Source: Hydrogenobacter sp. T-8 (GTDB taxonomy: Bacteria; Aquificota; Aquificia; Aquificales; Aquificaceae). Taken from it: a DNA stretch of 64,000 bases. The stretch's first letter is position 1. Every line of letters starts with the position of its first letter. The stretch spans positions 868,001-932,000 of the forward strand of contig NZ_CP048795.1 of assembly GCF_011006175.1 (NCBI RefSeq), read 5' to 3'. The position numbers were made by a program, and so were the translations under genes. Positions 9,612 to 17,407 of the stretch are shown piece after piece. The notes under the pieces were generated by a model. The model searched no databases. It saw only the letters and a list, made by a program, of their open reading frames with translations, and was not told the DNA's origin.

Positions 9612-10254
9612 GAGAACAGTTGGAGAGGTTTTTTCCTCTGTAAGCAGAAAGTATGACTTTTTTCTAAACCTAATAACCTTCAGGAGAATAGAGCATTGGC
9701 AAAGAGACCTGTTGAGTATGCTAAGTCCAGAGGGTAACAGACTTGATGTTGGCACCGGCACGGGCGAAGTTCTTTTAAAGTCTCAAAACAAGGGCATGAG
9801 GGTAGGAATGGACCTGTCCCTTGAGATGCTAAAGCTGGCAAAGTCCAAGTGTAAGGTTTGTAAGTTTGTGGTAGCGGATGCAGAGAATATGCCTTTTAAA
9901 GACTCTTCCTTTGGCTCTATAACTCTATCCCTCGTATACAGGCATCTTTTAGATAGAAAAGCCTTTTTAAGAGAAGCCTACAGGATTTTGGAAAAGCACG
10001 GACAAATTGCTATGCTTGACATAAACCGCTTTAGTTTAACGCCTATTCTTATATTCCTCATGAAGTATCCACTAAAACCCTTGGGACTTCTCCTCTTTGG
10101 CAGAGAAAAGTGGGACTTTTTTATCCACTCTTTGGAAAACTCCTTGAGTATTGAGGAGGTGAAAAAGGAGTTTGAGGAGGAGGGCTTTGAGGTTCTGGAG
10201 GTCCAAAAAAGGCTTTTTGGACTTGTCTACCTTATCCTTTCCAGAAAGAGGTGA
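9601..10254 (+). CDS. UbiE/MenG-type quinone methyltransferase
   Basis: This 217-residue class I SAM-dependent methyltransferase has motif I LDVGTGTGEVLL at about residues 48-59, an acidic MGMDLS after strand 2, and VADAENMPFKDSSFGSITLS. The N-terminal VFSSVSRKYDFFLNLITF resembles the 'F..IA..YD..N...S' start of UbiE/MenG, which C-methylates demethylmenaquinone or its analogues. Aquificales use menathioquinone-type quinones, so the substrate could be such a precursor; this is inference. It overlaps the preceding gene by 11 bases and the following comEC reading frame. Confidence 0.8.
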   Translation: MITKRTVGEVFSSVSRKYDFFLNLITFRRIEHWQRDLLSMLSPEGNRLDVGTGTGEVLLKSQNKGMRVGMDLSLEMLKLAKSKCKVCKFVVADAENMPFKDSSFGSITLSLVYRHLLDRKAFLREAYRILEKHGQIAMLDINRFSLTPILIFLMKYPLKPLGLLLFGREKWDFFIHSLENSLSIEEVKKEFEEEGFEVLEVQKRLFGLVYLILSRKR

Positions 10255-11467
10255 GCTTTTACAGTTTTTGCTTTTTCTTTTTCTTTTAGCCTTTAGCCTT
10301 TGGAGGGTAGAGAGAGAAAACAGATATCTTTGGTTCAAGGACGAGGGTATTGTTTGGCTAAGGCTTGAGGGAGTGCCAATAGAAACAGACAGGGGCTTGA
10401 GGTTTAGGGCAAAGGTAGTGGGTGGAGACCTTCCAGACATATACGGTAGGACTGCCTTTGTAAACATATACGGTCTCAAAGACCTTCCGGCAGATTCCTT
10501 TAGCCTCTACGCACATGTGAAGGCGGAAGGCTCAGAGCTTTTCATCAGCGGTAGCTACAGGGACATAGAGGACATATTTTCTGAAAAGACCTTGAGGAAG
10601 TCCTACATAGACCGTGTTCAAGAGAGAATACAAGACCCGCAGGTGAGAGCCTTTGTGCTTACATACCTTCTTGGCGAAGCCCGTGAGAGCCTTCCTCAAG
10701 ACCTTCAGTATTACTTTACCAAAACGGGTCTTATTCACCTTCTTGTAATATCTGGCTTTCATGTGGGAATGGTTTTTCTCCTTCTTAGGTATCTCCTACC
10801 CTATCCTTACGGTTTGCTTTTGGGTGTTGTGGGTGTGAGCCTTTATGTGCTTTTGCTTGTTCCTAAGGAAGCTCCAGTTCTTAGGGCAGGGCTTATGCTT
10901 TCGCTTTGGGTCTTAGTGAGGCTTTCTGAAGGTAGACCAAACTCTCTTGGCATACTGCTCTTTTCTGGTTCTCTCTTGCTTTTGTATAGACCTGAGTTTT
11001 CCCAGTCCTTTTCCTTCTGGCTTTCCTTCTTTGCGGTCCTCTACATAATTCTTGGTCTTAGACTTTTGCCTTCGGAAGGCTCATGGGTATACAGAAACTT
11101 GGGACTACCCTTTGGAGTTTCTCTTTTTGCCTTTCTTGGAGTGTCTCCTCTATTGCTTTCCTTTACCCATACAAGTCTTGGCAGTGTGCTTTTTAGTCCC
11201 CTTGTGGGCTACATGCTACTTCCCTTTACCGCCTACGGAGTTTTGGAGCTTATCACCTTCTTTAGCCTTCCCACCCTTCCTTTGGAGCTCATGGGTAAGG
11301 CTGTCATACAGGTAGTGGAACTGCTTTCAGTTTTTGACTTAAGGGTAGGTTTTGACCTGTCTGTAGGAAGCTCCTTTGCAATAAGCACTCTTGGAGCTTT
11401 TCTGCTATACCTTTTGTCCCTTGTGTCTTGGCGACCAGTCTCCGAAAATATTGACATTTATACCTAA
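10172..11467 (+). CDS. comEC: ComEC/Rec2-family DNA-uptake channel (short form)
   Basis: The central segment VRAFVLTYLLGEARESLPQD followed by FTKTGLIHLLVISGFHVGM is the hallmark of the ComEC competence domain, which forms the inner-membrane channel for transforming DNA. About 8 hydrophobic segments follow. The protein (up to 431 residues) has no C-terminal metallo-beta-lactamase domain, and its N-terminal DUF4131/OB region is compact, so it is much shorter than the 700-800-residue Bacillus form. The start is uncertain: the TTG at 10172 overlaps the methyltransferase by 83 bases, and a later TTG near 10217 is possible. It ends about 65 bases before tnpB. Whether the transposon trimmed its 3' end is unclear. 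Confidence 0.85.
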   Translation: MRRRALRFWRSKKGFLDLSTLSFPERGELLQFLLFLFLLAFSLWRVERENRYLWFKDEGIVWLRLEGVPIETDRGLRFRAKVVGGDLPDIYGRTAFVNIYGLKDLPADSFSLYAHVKAEGSELFISGSYRDIEDIFSEKTLRKSYIDRVQERIQDPQVRAFVLTYLLGEARESLPQDLQYYFTKTGLIHLLVISGFHVGMVFLLLRYLLPYPYGLLLGVVGVSLYVLLLVPKEAPVLRAGLMLSLWVLVRLSEGRPNSLGILLFSGSLLLLYRPEFSQSFSFWLSFFAVLYIILGLRLLPSEGSWVYRNLGLPFGVSLFAFLGVSPLLLSFTHTSLGSVLFSPLVGYMLLPFTAYGVLELITFFSLPTLPLELMGKAVIQVVELLSVFDLRVGFDLSVGSSFAISTLGAFLLYLLSLVSWRPVSENIDIYT

Positions 11468-11520
11468 TAATGGTAATTTGTTGCTTGAATTGTTTCACAC
11501 ACAAACTCACAAACAAAAGC

Positions 11521-11526
11521 TATAAT
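11521..11526 (+). promoter_or_regulatory. Putative -10 box of tnpB
   Basis: TATAAT lies 6 bases before the tnpB ATG, the same spacing seen before several host genes in this window. No Shine-Dalgarno sequence is visible. Confidence 0.4.
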
Positions 11527-11532
11527 ATCCCT

Positions 11533-13014
11533 ATGTATAGGGCTATTGAAGTCTCTTGCCCTACCACAAAAAGAAAAAGCACCCTTATAGCTCATGTCCT
11601 AAAGCTATACAGAAAAACCGCTGAAATAATAGCAAACTTCCAGTGGTCTCTTTTCTTCAAAAATGGCTCTTTTAACAGAAAAGCTAATATAAAACACTTA
11701 AACTGCCCACTTTCAGAAAGGTTCAAGTCCACTATCCAATACCATGTGGTAGTCCCTACACTGGAAAGTTTTATTGCCAATGTCCAAGAAAGGTTCAAAG
11801 AGATAGTCCTTAGCTCTACTCTTCCTGAAAAGACAAAAAGAGTTCTCCTTTATATCAACTCCAGAGAGGAATGGCTTATTCCAAAAAGTGAGAAAGCCCT
11901 GTGGATAGATAAAGACAAAAACAAGCACGAGTATGAGATAGTCAAAGAAGAAAGAATGCTTGCTAAAAAGATATTCAAGCATATTCTCAAAAGCTGGAAA
12001 AAGCCAAGTTTTAGAGGTGTTTCTATGCTTTTAGACAGCAAGTGTGCCTTGCTGGAAAGACCAAAGAAAGCAAAAGGCTTTGACTTCTGGATAAGACTGT
12101 CAACTCATGAAAAGAGAAAGCCTATATATCTGCCTGTGAAACTTCATGAATACTTTGAGGAAAGAGGTGGAAAGCTAACAAGCATGGTTCAGATAGCAGA
12201 GGATGGCAAACTAAGGCTTGTGAAGGAGATAGAGAGGAAGGAGATAACTCTCAGTGGAGAGGTAGCTCTTGACTTTGGCATGGAGTGTTTTCTTGTTTCA
12301 GACAGAGGAGACCTCTTTGGCAGGAAGTTTTACAGCAAGGTCAGAGAGTATGCGGATAAGATAGACAGAATTCAAAGGGAGATGCAAAGGAGAGGAAAAA
12401 AGCCAACAGAGAGCAAGAGGTATTTAAGACTTCAACACAGGCTAAGTGAGTATGTGAAGAACGAGGTAAGGAGGGTAATAAACAGGGTTATAGAGCTATA
12501 CAGACCACGAAGGCTTGTGCTTGAGGACTTGAGAGGATTTCTGCAAAGGGTAATAAACAACTTCCCAAAATCAGTAAAGCGAGTGCTTATAAGGTTTGGG
12601 CTTGGGGAGATAAAGAAGAAGTTAGAGGAAGTGAGAGAGGAATATGGCATAGAGGTCGTGTATGTAAATCCTGCCTATAGTTCACAAGCATGCAGTAATT
12701 GTGGGTATGTAGACAAAGAGAATAGGAAGACAAGGAGTGAGTTTGAGTGTGAGCTATGCGATAAAAAGCTCCATGCGGATGTGAATGCAAGCAGGAATCT
12801 ACTTAGCCGTGCTAAGTGGAGCTTGCATTTACGCAGGATGGAGCAAGCCCTTATCAAGCAGGTAGAGGAGTTTATGGCTCGCCTGTTTGATGAGCGGTTT
12901 AAGTGTCTTTGGAGTAAGGCACTGGGATTGATTGAAAGAAATCCATACTTTCAGTCAGTCCCTAAACCCGAGGTGTGGATAAATGTCCCTAAAAGGGATA
13001 TTTGTCTAGGCTAA
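11533..13014 (+). CDS. tnpB: TnpB, RNA-guided nuclease of an IS200/IS605-family element
   Basis: TnpB (OrfB) proteins are omega/reRNA-guided DNA nucleases of IS200/IS605 transposons and ancestors of Cas12. The 493-residue protein has a complete RuvC triad, D247 (ALDFG), E331 (LEDLRG) and D416 (HADVNASRN), and the target-nucleic-acid-binding zinc finger C387/C390 and C406/C409. It should therefore be catalytically intact. It is longer than the roughly 400-residue typical form, with about 60 residues after the RuvC-III motif that coincide with strong RNA hairpins in the DNA. No TnpA transposase is present, so it is a solitary IS1341-type unit between comEC and murF. The ATG at 11533 was preferred because it follows a TATAAT box. 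Confidence 0.93.
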   Translation: MYRAIEVSCPTTKRKSTLIAHVLKLYRKTAEIIANFQWSLFFKNGSFNRKANIKHLNCPLSERFKSTIQYHVVVPTLESFIANVQERFKEIVLSSTLPEKTKRVLLYINSREEWLIPKSEKALWIDKDKNKHEYEIVKEERMLAKKIFKHILKSWKKPSFRGVSMLLDSKCALLERPKKAKGFDFWIRLSTHEKRKPIYLPVKLHEYFEERGGKLTSMVQIAEDGKLRLVKEIERKEITLSGEVALDFGMECFLVSDRGDLFGRKFYSKVREYADKIDRIQREMQRRGKKPTESKRYLRLQHRLSEYVKNEVRRVINRVIELYRPRRLVLEDLRGFLQRVINNFPKSVKRVLIRFGLGEIKKKLEEVREEYGIEVVYVNPAYSSQACSNCGYVDKENRKTRSEFECELCDKKLHADVNASRNLLSRAKWSLHLRRMEQALIKQVEEFMARLFDERFKCLWSKALGLIERNPYFQSVPKPEVWINVPKRDICLG

Positions 13015-13020
13015 GGGATA
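12802..13020 (+). ncRNA. Predicted omegaRNA/reRNA overlapping the 3' end of tnpB
   Basis: Five successive hairpins can be drawn on the plus strand. They are 12802-12807/12811-12816 (6 bp, triloop), 12821-12826/12843-12848 (6 bp), 12853-12862/12882-12891 (10 bp, one G-U), 12924-12938/12948-12962 (15 bp, two G-U, 9-base loop) and 12981-12989/12995-13003 (9 bp, one G-U). TnpB guide RNAs are known to arise from the 3' end of the tnpB message and the element's right end, with the guide taken from flanking DNA. The boundaries given here are my estimate. The guide would start within about 13004-13040, just before murF. Confidence 0.5.
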
Positions 13021-13025
13021 CTCTT

Positions 13026-13036
13026 TATAATATAAT
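13026..13036 (+). promoter_or_regulatory. Putative -10 boxes of murF
   Basis: Two overlapping TATAAT boxes (13026-13031 and 13031-13036) lie 8 and 3 bases before the murF ATG. The first would start transcription at or near the start codon. Confidence 0.45.
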
Positions 13037-13039
13037 TCC

Positions 13040-14356
13040 ATGACAACTTCCGAGCTTGCTAAGCTCATCAATGCCAAACATTTTGGAAAGCCTGCCTCTT
13101 TTAGTGGTTTTTCCATAGACAGCAGAGAGGTGCAAGAGGGTCAGCTGTTCGTGGCAACAAAGGGTAGGGTTCATGACGGGCATGACTATGCTCTGCAGGC
13201 AATTCAGAAAGGAGCAGTGGGGGTTATATGTGAGAGAGAGCTTGGACTACCTAAGGATACTCCTCAAATAGTGGTGGAAAGTTCCTTGGAAGCTTTAAGA
13301 AGGTTTGCAAGTTGGAAAAGGGAAAACTTCAAAGGAAAGGTAGTTGCCATAGCAGGGTCTGCGGGTAAAACTACCACGAAGGAACTTACCGCCTTTTTGC
13401 TTTCAAGGGTAGGGAAGGTTTGCAAAACGCCCAGAAACTACAACTCTCAAATCGGTGTTCCTCTTTCTATAGCTAACTTTGAAGGGGACTGTGATTTCTG
13501 GGTTGTAGAGATGGGTGCAAGCCAAAAGGGGGATGTTAAAAGGCTCGTGGAACTGGTAAAGCCACACATAAGGGCAATAACCGCCATAGGTGAGGAGCAT
13601 CTTGAGACCTTTGGATGCCTTGATGATGTGGTGCTTGGAAACGGCGAGGTATTCTACCAGATGCGAGAGGAAGACCGTGGCGTATGCCCTGCTTATGTAT
13701 CTCACTGCTACCATATACCCAGAAAGTTGGTCTTCGGAGATGGCAGGTTCAAAGCGGAAGACCTAAAGCTTTCCGAAGAGGGTGTTAGCTTTATAGTGGA
13801 CGGAGTGCAAGTCTTTATTCCAGTGCCAAGTCTTGCGATAGTAGAGAACGCCCTCTGTGCCCTTGCCATACTTGAGGCTTTGGGGATAGACTGGAAGGGT
13901 CTTTGTGGACACCTTGCAAACTTTCATCCAGTGGAAGGTCGCTTTCGTATCCTAAGGAAGAGAGAGATGACCCTGATAGACGATACTTATAACGCAAACC
14001 CTCCTTCCATGAGGATGGCTCTTAGAAGTTTGAGTTTTTTCAAAACTAAAAAAATTGCAGTCTTAGGTGACATGTTAGAGCTTGGAGCGGGCTCTGAGAA
14101 ATACCATAGGGAAGTGGGAAGACTTTGTGTGGAGCTAAGCATAGATGTGTGTCTTTTCTTGGGAGAGAATATGAGACATGCCTACGAAGAGTGCAAAAGG
14201 CTTAAGGAAGAGTGCTTTTTCTTTGAATCCCATGAGCAAATTCTTCATTGGCTTCTTGAGAATGTTCATGAAAAAGCGGTTATACTTTTTAAAGGTTCAA
14301 GAGGTATGAACATGGAAAAGTTGGTGGAGGGAACTCTTAATGGCAGACCTTGTTGA
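13040..14356 (+). CDS. murF: UDP-MurNAc-tripeptide--D-Ala-D-Ala ligase
   Basis: MurF adds D-Ala-D-Ala to the cytoplasmic UDP-MurNAc-tripeptide and completes the peptidoglycan precursor. The 438-residue protein shows the N-terminal substrate domain with FSIDSREVQEGQLFVA and ATP site GSAGKTTTKE. It also has the MurF-typical TPRNYNSQIGVPLS and VVEMGASQKGD, and the C-terminal domain with IDDTYNANPPSM and VLGDMLELG. No other mur genes are adjacent. The last 17 bases overlap the PilZ gene. Confidence 0.96.
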   Translation: MTTSELAKLINAKHFGKPASFSGFSIDSREVQEGQLFVATKGRVHDGHDYALQAIQKGAVGVICERELGLPKDTPQIVVESSLEALRRFASWKRENFKGKVVAIAGSAGKTTTKELTAFLLSRVGKVCKTPRNYNSQIGVPLSIANFEGDCDFWVVEMGASQKGDVKRLVELVKPHIRAITAIGEEHLETFGCLDDVVLGNGEVFYQMREEDRGVCPAYVSHCYHIPRKLVFGDGRFKAEDLKLSEEGVSFIVDGVQVFIPVPSLAIVENALCALAILEALGIDWKGLCGHLANFHPVEGRFRILRKREMTLIDDTYNANPPSMRMALRSLSFFKTKKIAVLGDMLELGAGSEKYHREVGRLCVELSIDVCLFLGENMRHAYEECKRLKEECFFFESHEQILHWLLENVHEKAVILFKGSRGMNMEKLVEGTLNGRPC

Positions 14357-14939
14357 TGTTTATAAGATACTTGAGGGTGGCGTCCTCTTCCATACAAGGC
14401 TTGAGAAACTCAAATATCAGGAAGGCAAGCTCTACTTAGGCATAACACCCCTCGTCAGAAGGCTAATATTGACTGGGGATGTAGTAAACCTTGGGTATAT
14501 GAACTTCATGCTGCCGGGAAGGGTTGTAGGTAAAAACGAGCATATCATAGTGGACATCTTCTACGCCGGCGAAGGGAGGCTTGGAGACAGAAGCAAACCA
14601 AGGGTCCCAGTTCAAAGGGACCAAACTTTTGTGGTTCTTCTTAAGATAGAGGGGGTCTTCCGTGCTTTTGCTCCTATTGATATATCGGAGGGTGGCTTTT
14701 CCATTGCGGTAACAGATGTATCTATTGTGCCTAACATGTTAAACAAAAGTTTAGACTTTAAAATTACGGGTAGGGAGGAGCTTTCTGGAGTATCTGGCAC
14801 TGCGAGGCTCGTGGGTATAATGGAGGAAAGCACATACAGTTCAAAGCTCGCATTTGAGATAGATGTTGATGATGCAAATTCCACAAAGATAAGGCTATAC
14901 GTTGTAAACACTATTAAGAGGTTGCTGAGTGGTGCTTGA
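14340..14939 (+). CDS. PilZ-domain protein, probable cyclic-di-GMP receptor
   Basis: This 199-residue protein has an N-terminal YcgR-like beta-rich region (about 1-80) followed by a PilZ domain. The c-di-GMP-binding signature is present: RxxxR at R84-R88 (RSKPR) and DxSxxG at D114-S116-G119 (DISEGG). It could act on motility or envelope functions. It is coupled to murF by a 17-base overlap, and the promoter of the efflux operon begins over its stop codon. The target is unknown. Confidence 0.8.
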   Translation: MADLVDVYKILEGGVLFHTRLEKLKYQEGKLYLGITPLVRRLILTGDVVNLGYMNFMLPGRVVGKNEHIIVDIFYAGEGRLGDRSKPRVPVQRDQTFVVLLKIEGVFRAFAPIDISEGGFSIAVTDVSIVPNMLNKSLDFKITGREELSGVSGTARLVGIMEESTYSSKLAFEIDVDDANSTKIRLYVVNTIKRLLSGA

Positions 14940-14963
14940 CATATTAGTATATAATGATATAAT
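14936..14963 (+). promoter_or_regulatory. Consensus sigma-70 promoter of the TolC-RND operon
   Basis: A perfect TTGACA (14936-14941) and a perfect TATAAT (14958-14963) are separated by 16 bases. The -35 box overlaps the PilZ stop codon. Transcription would start near 14970, leaving a leader of roughly 10 bases before the ATG at 14980. A second TATAAT lies at 14950-14955. Confidence 0.7.
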
Positions 14964-14979
14964 TATATTGTGATAAACC

Positions 14980-16290
14980 ATGAGAATAGTGGTTCTGTTG
15001 CTCACGATTTTTAGCTTGGCTTTGGCGAGAGAGGTTGAACTCAAAGAGGCTATAGAGCTTGCCCTTAGAAACAGCCCTCTCATAAAATCTGCCCAGAAGG
15101 ACCTTAAGGCTCAGGAGCTGGAGCTAAAAGCGGCAAAGGGTGCACTCTTCCCCAGAATAAAGGTGGAAGAAACCTTTACAAGAACTGATGTGCCAGCATA
15201 TGCCTTTATGAGCAAGCTCAATCAGGAAAGGATAACTATGCAGGACTTTGACCCTGCAAAACTGAACAATCCCAAAGCAATAAACAACTTTGAAACAAAG
15301 TTTACCCTTGAAGTTCCCATATGGCTCGGCGGTAAAGTGCAGTCCGCACAGAGGATGGCGGAGTACGAATACAGAGCTGTAAGTCTTGAGGCAGAAAGAA
15401 GGAAAGAAGAGGTTATAAGGCAAGTATACAACGCTTACATGGATGCGGTGCTTGCCAAAGAAAGCATAAAGGTTGCAAAGCAGGCGGTTGAGGATGCAAA
15501 AGAACATCTTAGGCTCGCGGAGCAGATGCATACAGTAGGTATGGCTTTGCTTTCTGACGTGCTAAGGGCGAGGGTATACCTCTCGAAGGCAGAAGAAAAC
15601 CTCCAAAAGGCAATGAGAGGCTATGATATTGCAAAAAGGGGACTTGAGGTTGTAGTGGGTGTCCCTCTTGGGGAGTTTGAGGTTCATGATATAGGACAAT
15701 GCCCTGAGGTGGATATAAAGGTTCTAAGAGAAAAGGTTCAAAACAGAAAAGACATAAAAGCCTTAGAAGAGAGGGTCAAGACCCTTGAGGAGGCTTTCAG
15801 GTTCACCCTTTCAGACAATCTACCCCAGGTTTTTGCCTTTGCCCAGTATTTCCTTAATTCAAAAGACTACCCTCTTGGTGCAGATGGAAAAGGCTATCTT
15901 GCGGGCATTGGAGTGTCTTGGACTTTTGATACGGGGCTTACAACCCTAAGAAGGGCTCAAGCAAACTTAGAGAGAAGGGCAAGCCTTCAAGAGAGGTTAA
16001 AGCTCCTCAAGGATTCTGCAGTCTTTGACCTTGATAGGTCTTACGCAGAGTATGAAAATGCACTTGACATGCTTAGGTCAGCGGAAGACAGAATAAGGGC
16101 GAGCCAAGAGGTTTTAAGGGTTATGGAGGTAAGATACAAGAATGGGCTTGCCAGAATGGTAGATATATTGGATGCACAAACAGAGCTTGACAGGGCAAGG
16201 ATAGAAAGGGTTCAGGCGATAAACGCCTGCAGTAAGGCGTATATGGATATTCTTTACAACGCAGGCTCTGTGGAGGAGGTAAAGAGATGA
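14980..16290 (+). CDS. TolC-family outer-membrane efflux protein
   Basis: The outer-membrane channel of a tripartite efflux pump. The 436-residue protein has a signal peptide, MRIVVLLLTIFSLALA, then the repeated TolC/OEP architecture: alternating beta segments and long coiled helices rich in A, E, K and L. The start VELKEAIELALRNSPLIKSA and the late YKNGLARMVDILDAQTELD are the usual landmarks of each half. It is the first gene of a three-gene efflux operon and overlaps the adaptor by 4 bases. Confidence 0.93.
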   Translation: MRIVVLLLTIFSLALAREVELKEAIELALRNSPLIKSAQKDLKAQELELKAAKGALFPRIKVEETFTRTDVPAYAFMSKLNQERITMQDFDPAKLNNPKAINNFETKFTLEVPIWLGGKVQSAQRMAEYEYRAVSLEAERRKEEVIRQVYNAYMDAVLAKESIKVAKQAVEDAKEHLRLAEQMHTVGMALLSDVLRARVYLSKAEENLQKAMRGYDIAKRGLEVVVGVPLGEFEVHDIGQCPEVDIKVLREKVQNRKDIKALEERVKTLEEAFRFTLSDNLPQVFAFAQYFLNSKDYPLGADGKGYLAGIGVSWTFDTGLTTLRRAQANLERRASLQERLKLLKDSAVFDLDRSYAEYENALDMLRSAEDRIRASQEVLRVMEVRYKNGLARMVDILDAQTELDRARIERVQAINACSKAYMDILYNAGSVEEVKR

Positions 16291-17405
16291 AAGGCTGGAT
16301 AAAGTATGCGGTCTTTGTTTTGATAATACTTGCCATGATAGTCTGGCTTGGGGGGTTTCTCACAAAGAAGGAAAAGCCTGGTGAATTGGCAAAAGAAGCA
16401 AAGGTTGTTGAAGGTCTCACTATAGGCACTACGGAAAAACTCTCGGAAGTTCTAAGCCCCTACACTGGTCAGATAGTGGCGGACAAGAGGGTGGATGTCT
16501 CCACAAGGATAATGGGAAAGATAAAAAGTGTTCTGGTCAAGGAAGGTGATAGTGTAAGAGCAGGTCAGCTCCTTGTAAGCATAGATGCAGAGGACATACA
16601 GGCTCAGACGGAGGCGGTCAATCATCAGATGGCTCAGGCGGAGCAAGCCCTCAGGTCTGCAATGGCAAACTACGAAGCGGTGAAGAAGACCTTTGAAAGG
16701 TATTCCACACTTCTGAAGGAAGGTGCTATAACTCAACAGGAATTTGACCAAGTAAAAGCCCAGTTTGAGTCCGCACAAGCACAGGTGGAACAGGCAAGGG
16801 CAGGAGTAAGGGCGGTCCAAAGCCAAAAACAAGCAATAGGGAGCAACCTAAAGTATGCCAACATAACCTCGCCCATTAACGGCTACGTGGTTCAAAAGAG
16901 TGTAGATGTAGGAGACCTTGCTGTGCCTGGTCATCCGCTCCTTGTGGTAGAAGCTCCCCCATACCTATTTGAAGCCTTTCTGCCAGAAAGGTTCGTGGGT
17001 AAAGTCAAGATGGGTCAAGAGTTTGAAGTGAGCGTGTCTGGACTTGGGAAGACCCTAAAGGGTAAAGTGGTAGAGGTTTCGCCCGCACTTGACCCTGCTA
17101 CGAGAACCTTTAGGGTTAAGGTAAGGTTAGAGAATGCGGAAGGGATAAAGAGCGGTATGTATGCAAGCCTTCTAATACCCGAAAAGGTTGATGTGATACT
17201 TGTTCCAGAAAATGCCATAGTAAGACGCTTTGATTTTACAGGTGTATGGGTGGTAAAGTCAGACAACACCTTAGAGTTGAGGTTTGTAAAACTGGGTGAA
17301 AGGAGAGGTGATAAAGTTGAGGTGCTGTCAGGTTTGAAGGAGGGTGAAAGGATAGTTATCCAAGGGATTGAAAGAGCCTGTGAAGGTTGTAGGGTAGGAG
17401 GCTGA
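16287..17405 (+). CDS. RND efflux periplasmic adaptor (membrane fusion protein)
   Basis: The adaptor links the inner-membrane pump to TolC. The 372-residue protein has an N-terminal membrane anchor (about 5-25) and a split biotinyl-lipoyl domain, with VDVSTRIMGKIKSVLVKEGD in its first half and ITSPINGYVVQKSVDVGD in its second. An alpha-helical hairpin (about 105-180) lies between them, followed by a beta-barrel domain (FEAFLPERFVGKVKMGQEF). It sits between tolC and the pump with 2-4-base junctions. The substrate class cannot be read from the sequence. Confidence 0.93.
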   Translation: MKGWIKYAVFVLIILAMIVWLGGFLTKKEKPGELAKEAKVVEGLTIGTTEKLSEVLSPYTGQIVADKRVDVSTRIMGKIKSVLVKEGDSVRAGQLLVSIDAEDIQAQTEAVNHQMAQAEQALRSAMANYEAVKKTFERYSTLLKEGAITQQEFDQVKAQFESAQAQVEQARAGVRAVQSQKQAIGSNLKYANITSPINGYVVQKSVDVGDLAVPGHPLLVVEAPPYLFEAFLPERFVGKVKMGQEFEVSVSGLGKTLKGKVVEVSPALDPATRTFRVKVRLENAEGIKSGMYASLLIPEKVDVILVPENAIVRRFDFTGVWVVKSDNTLELRFVKLGERRGDKVEVLSGLKEGERIVIQGIERACEGCRVGG

Positions 17406-17407
17406 GC

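Noticed and set aside
11470-11532. Start of tnpB upstream of 11533
   Set aside because: The upstream start would add 21 residues unlike TnpB and would lie before the TATAAT box.
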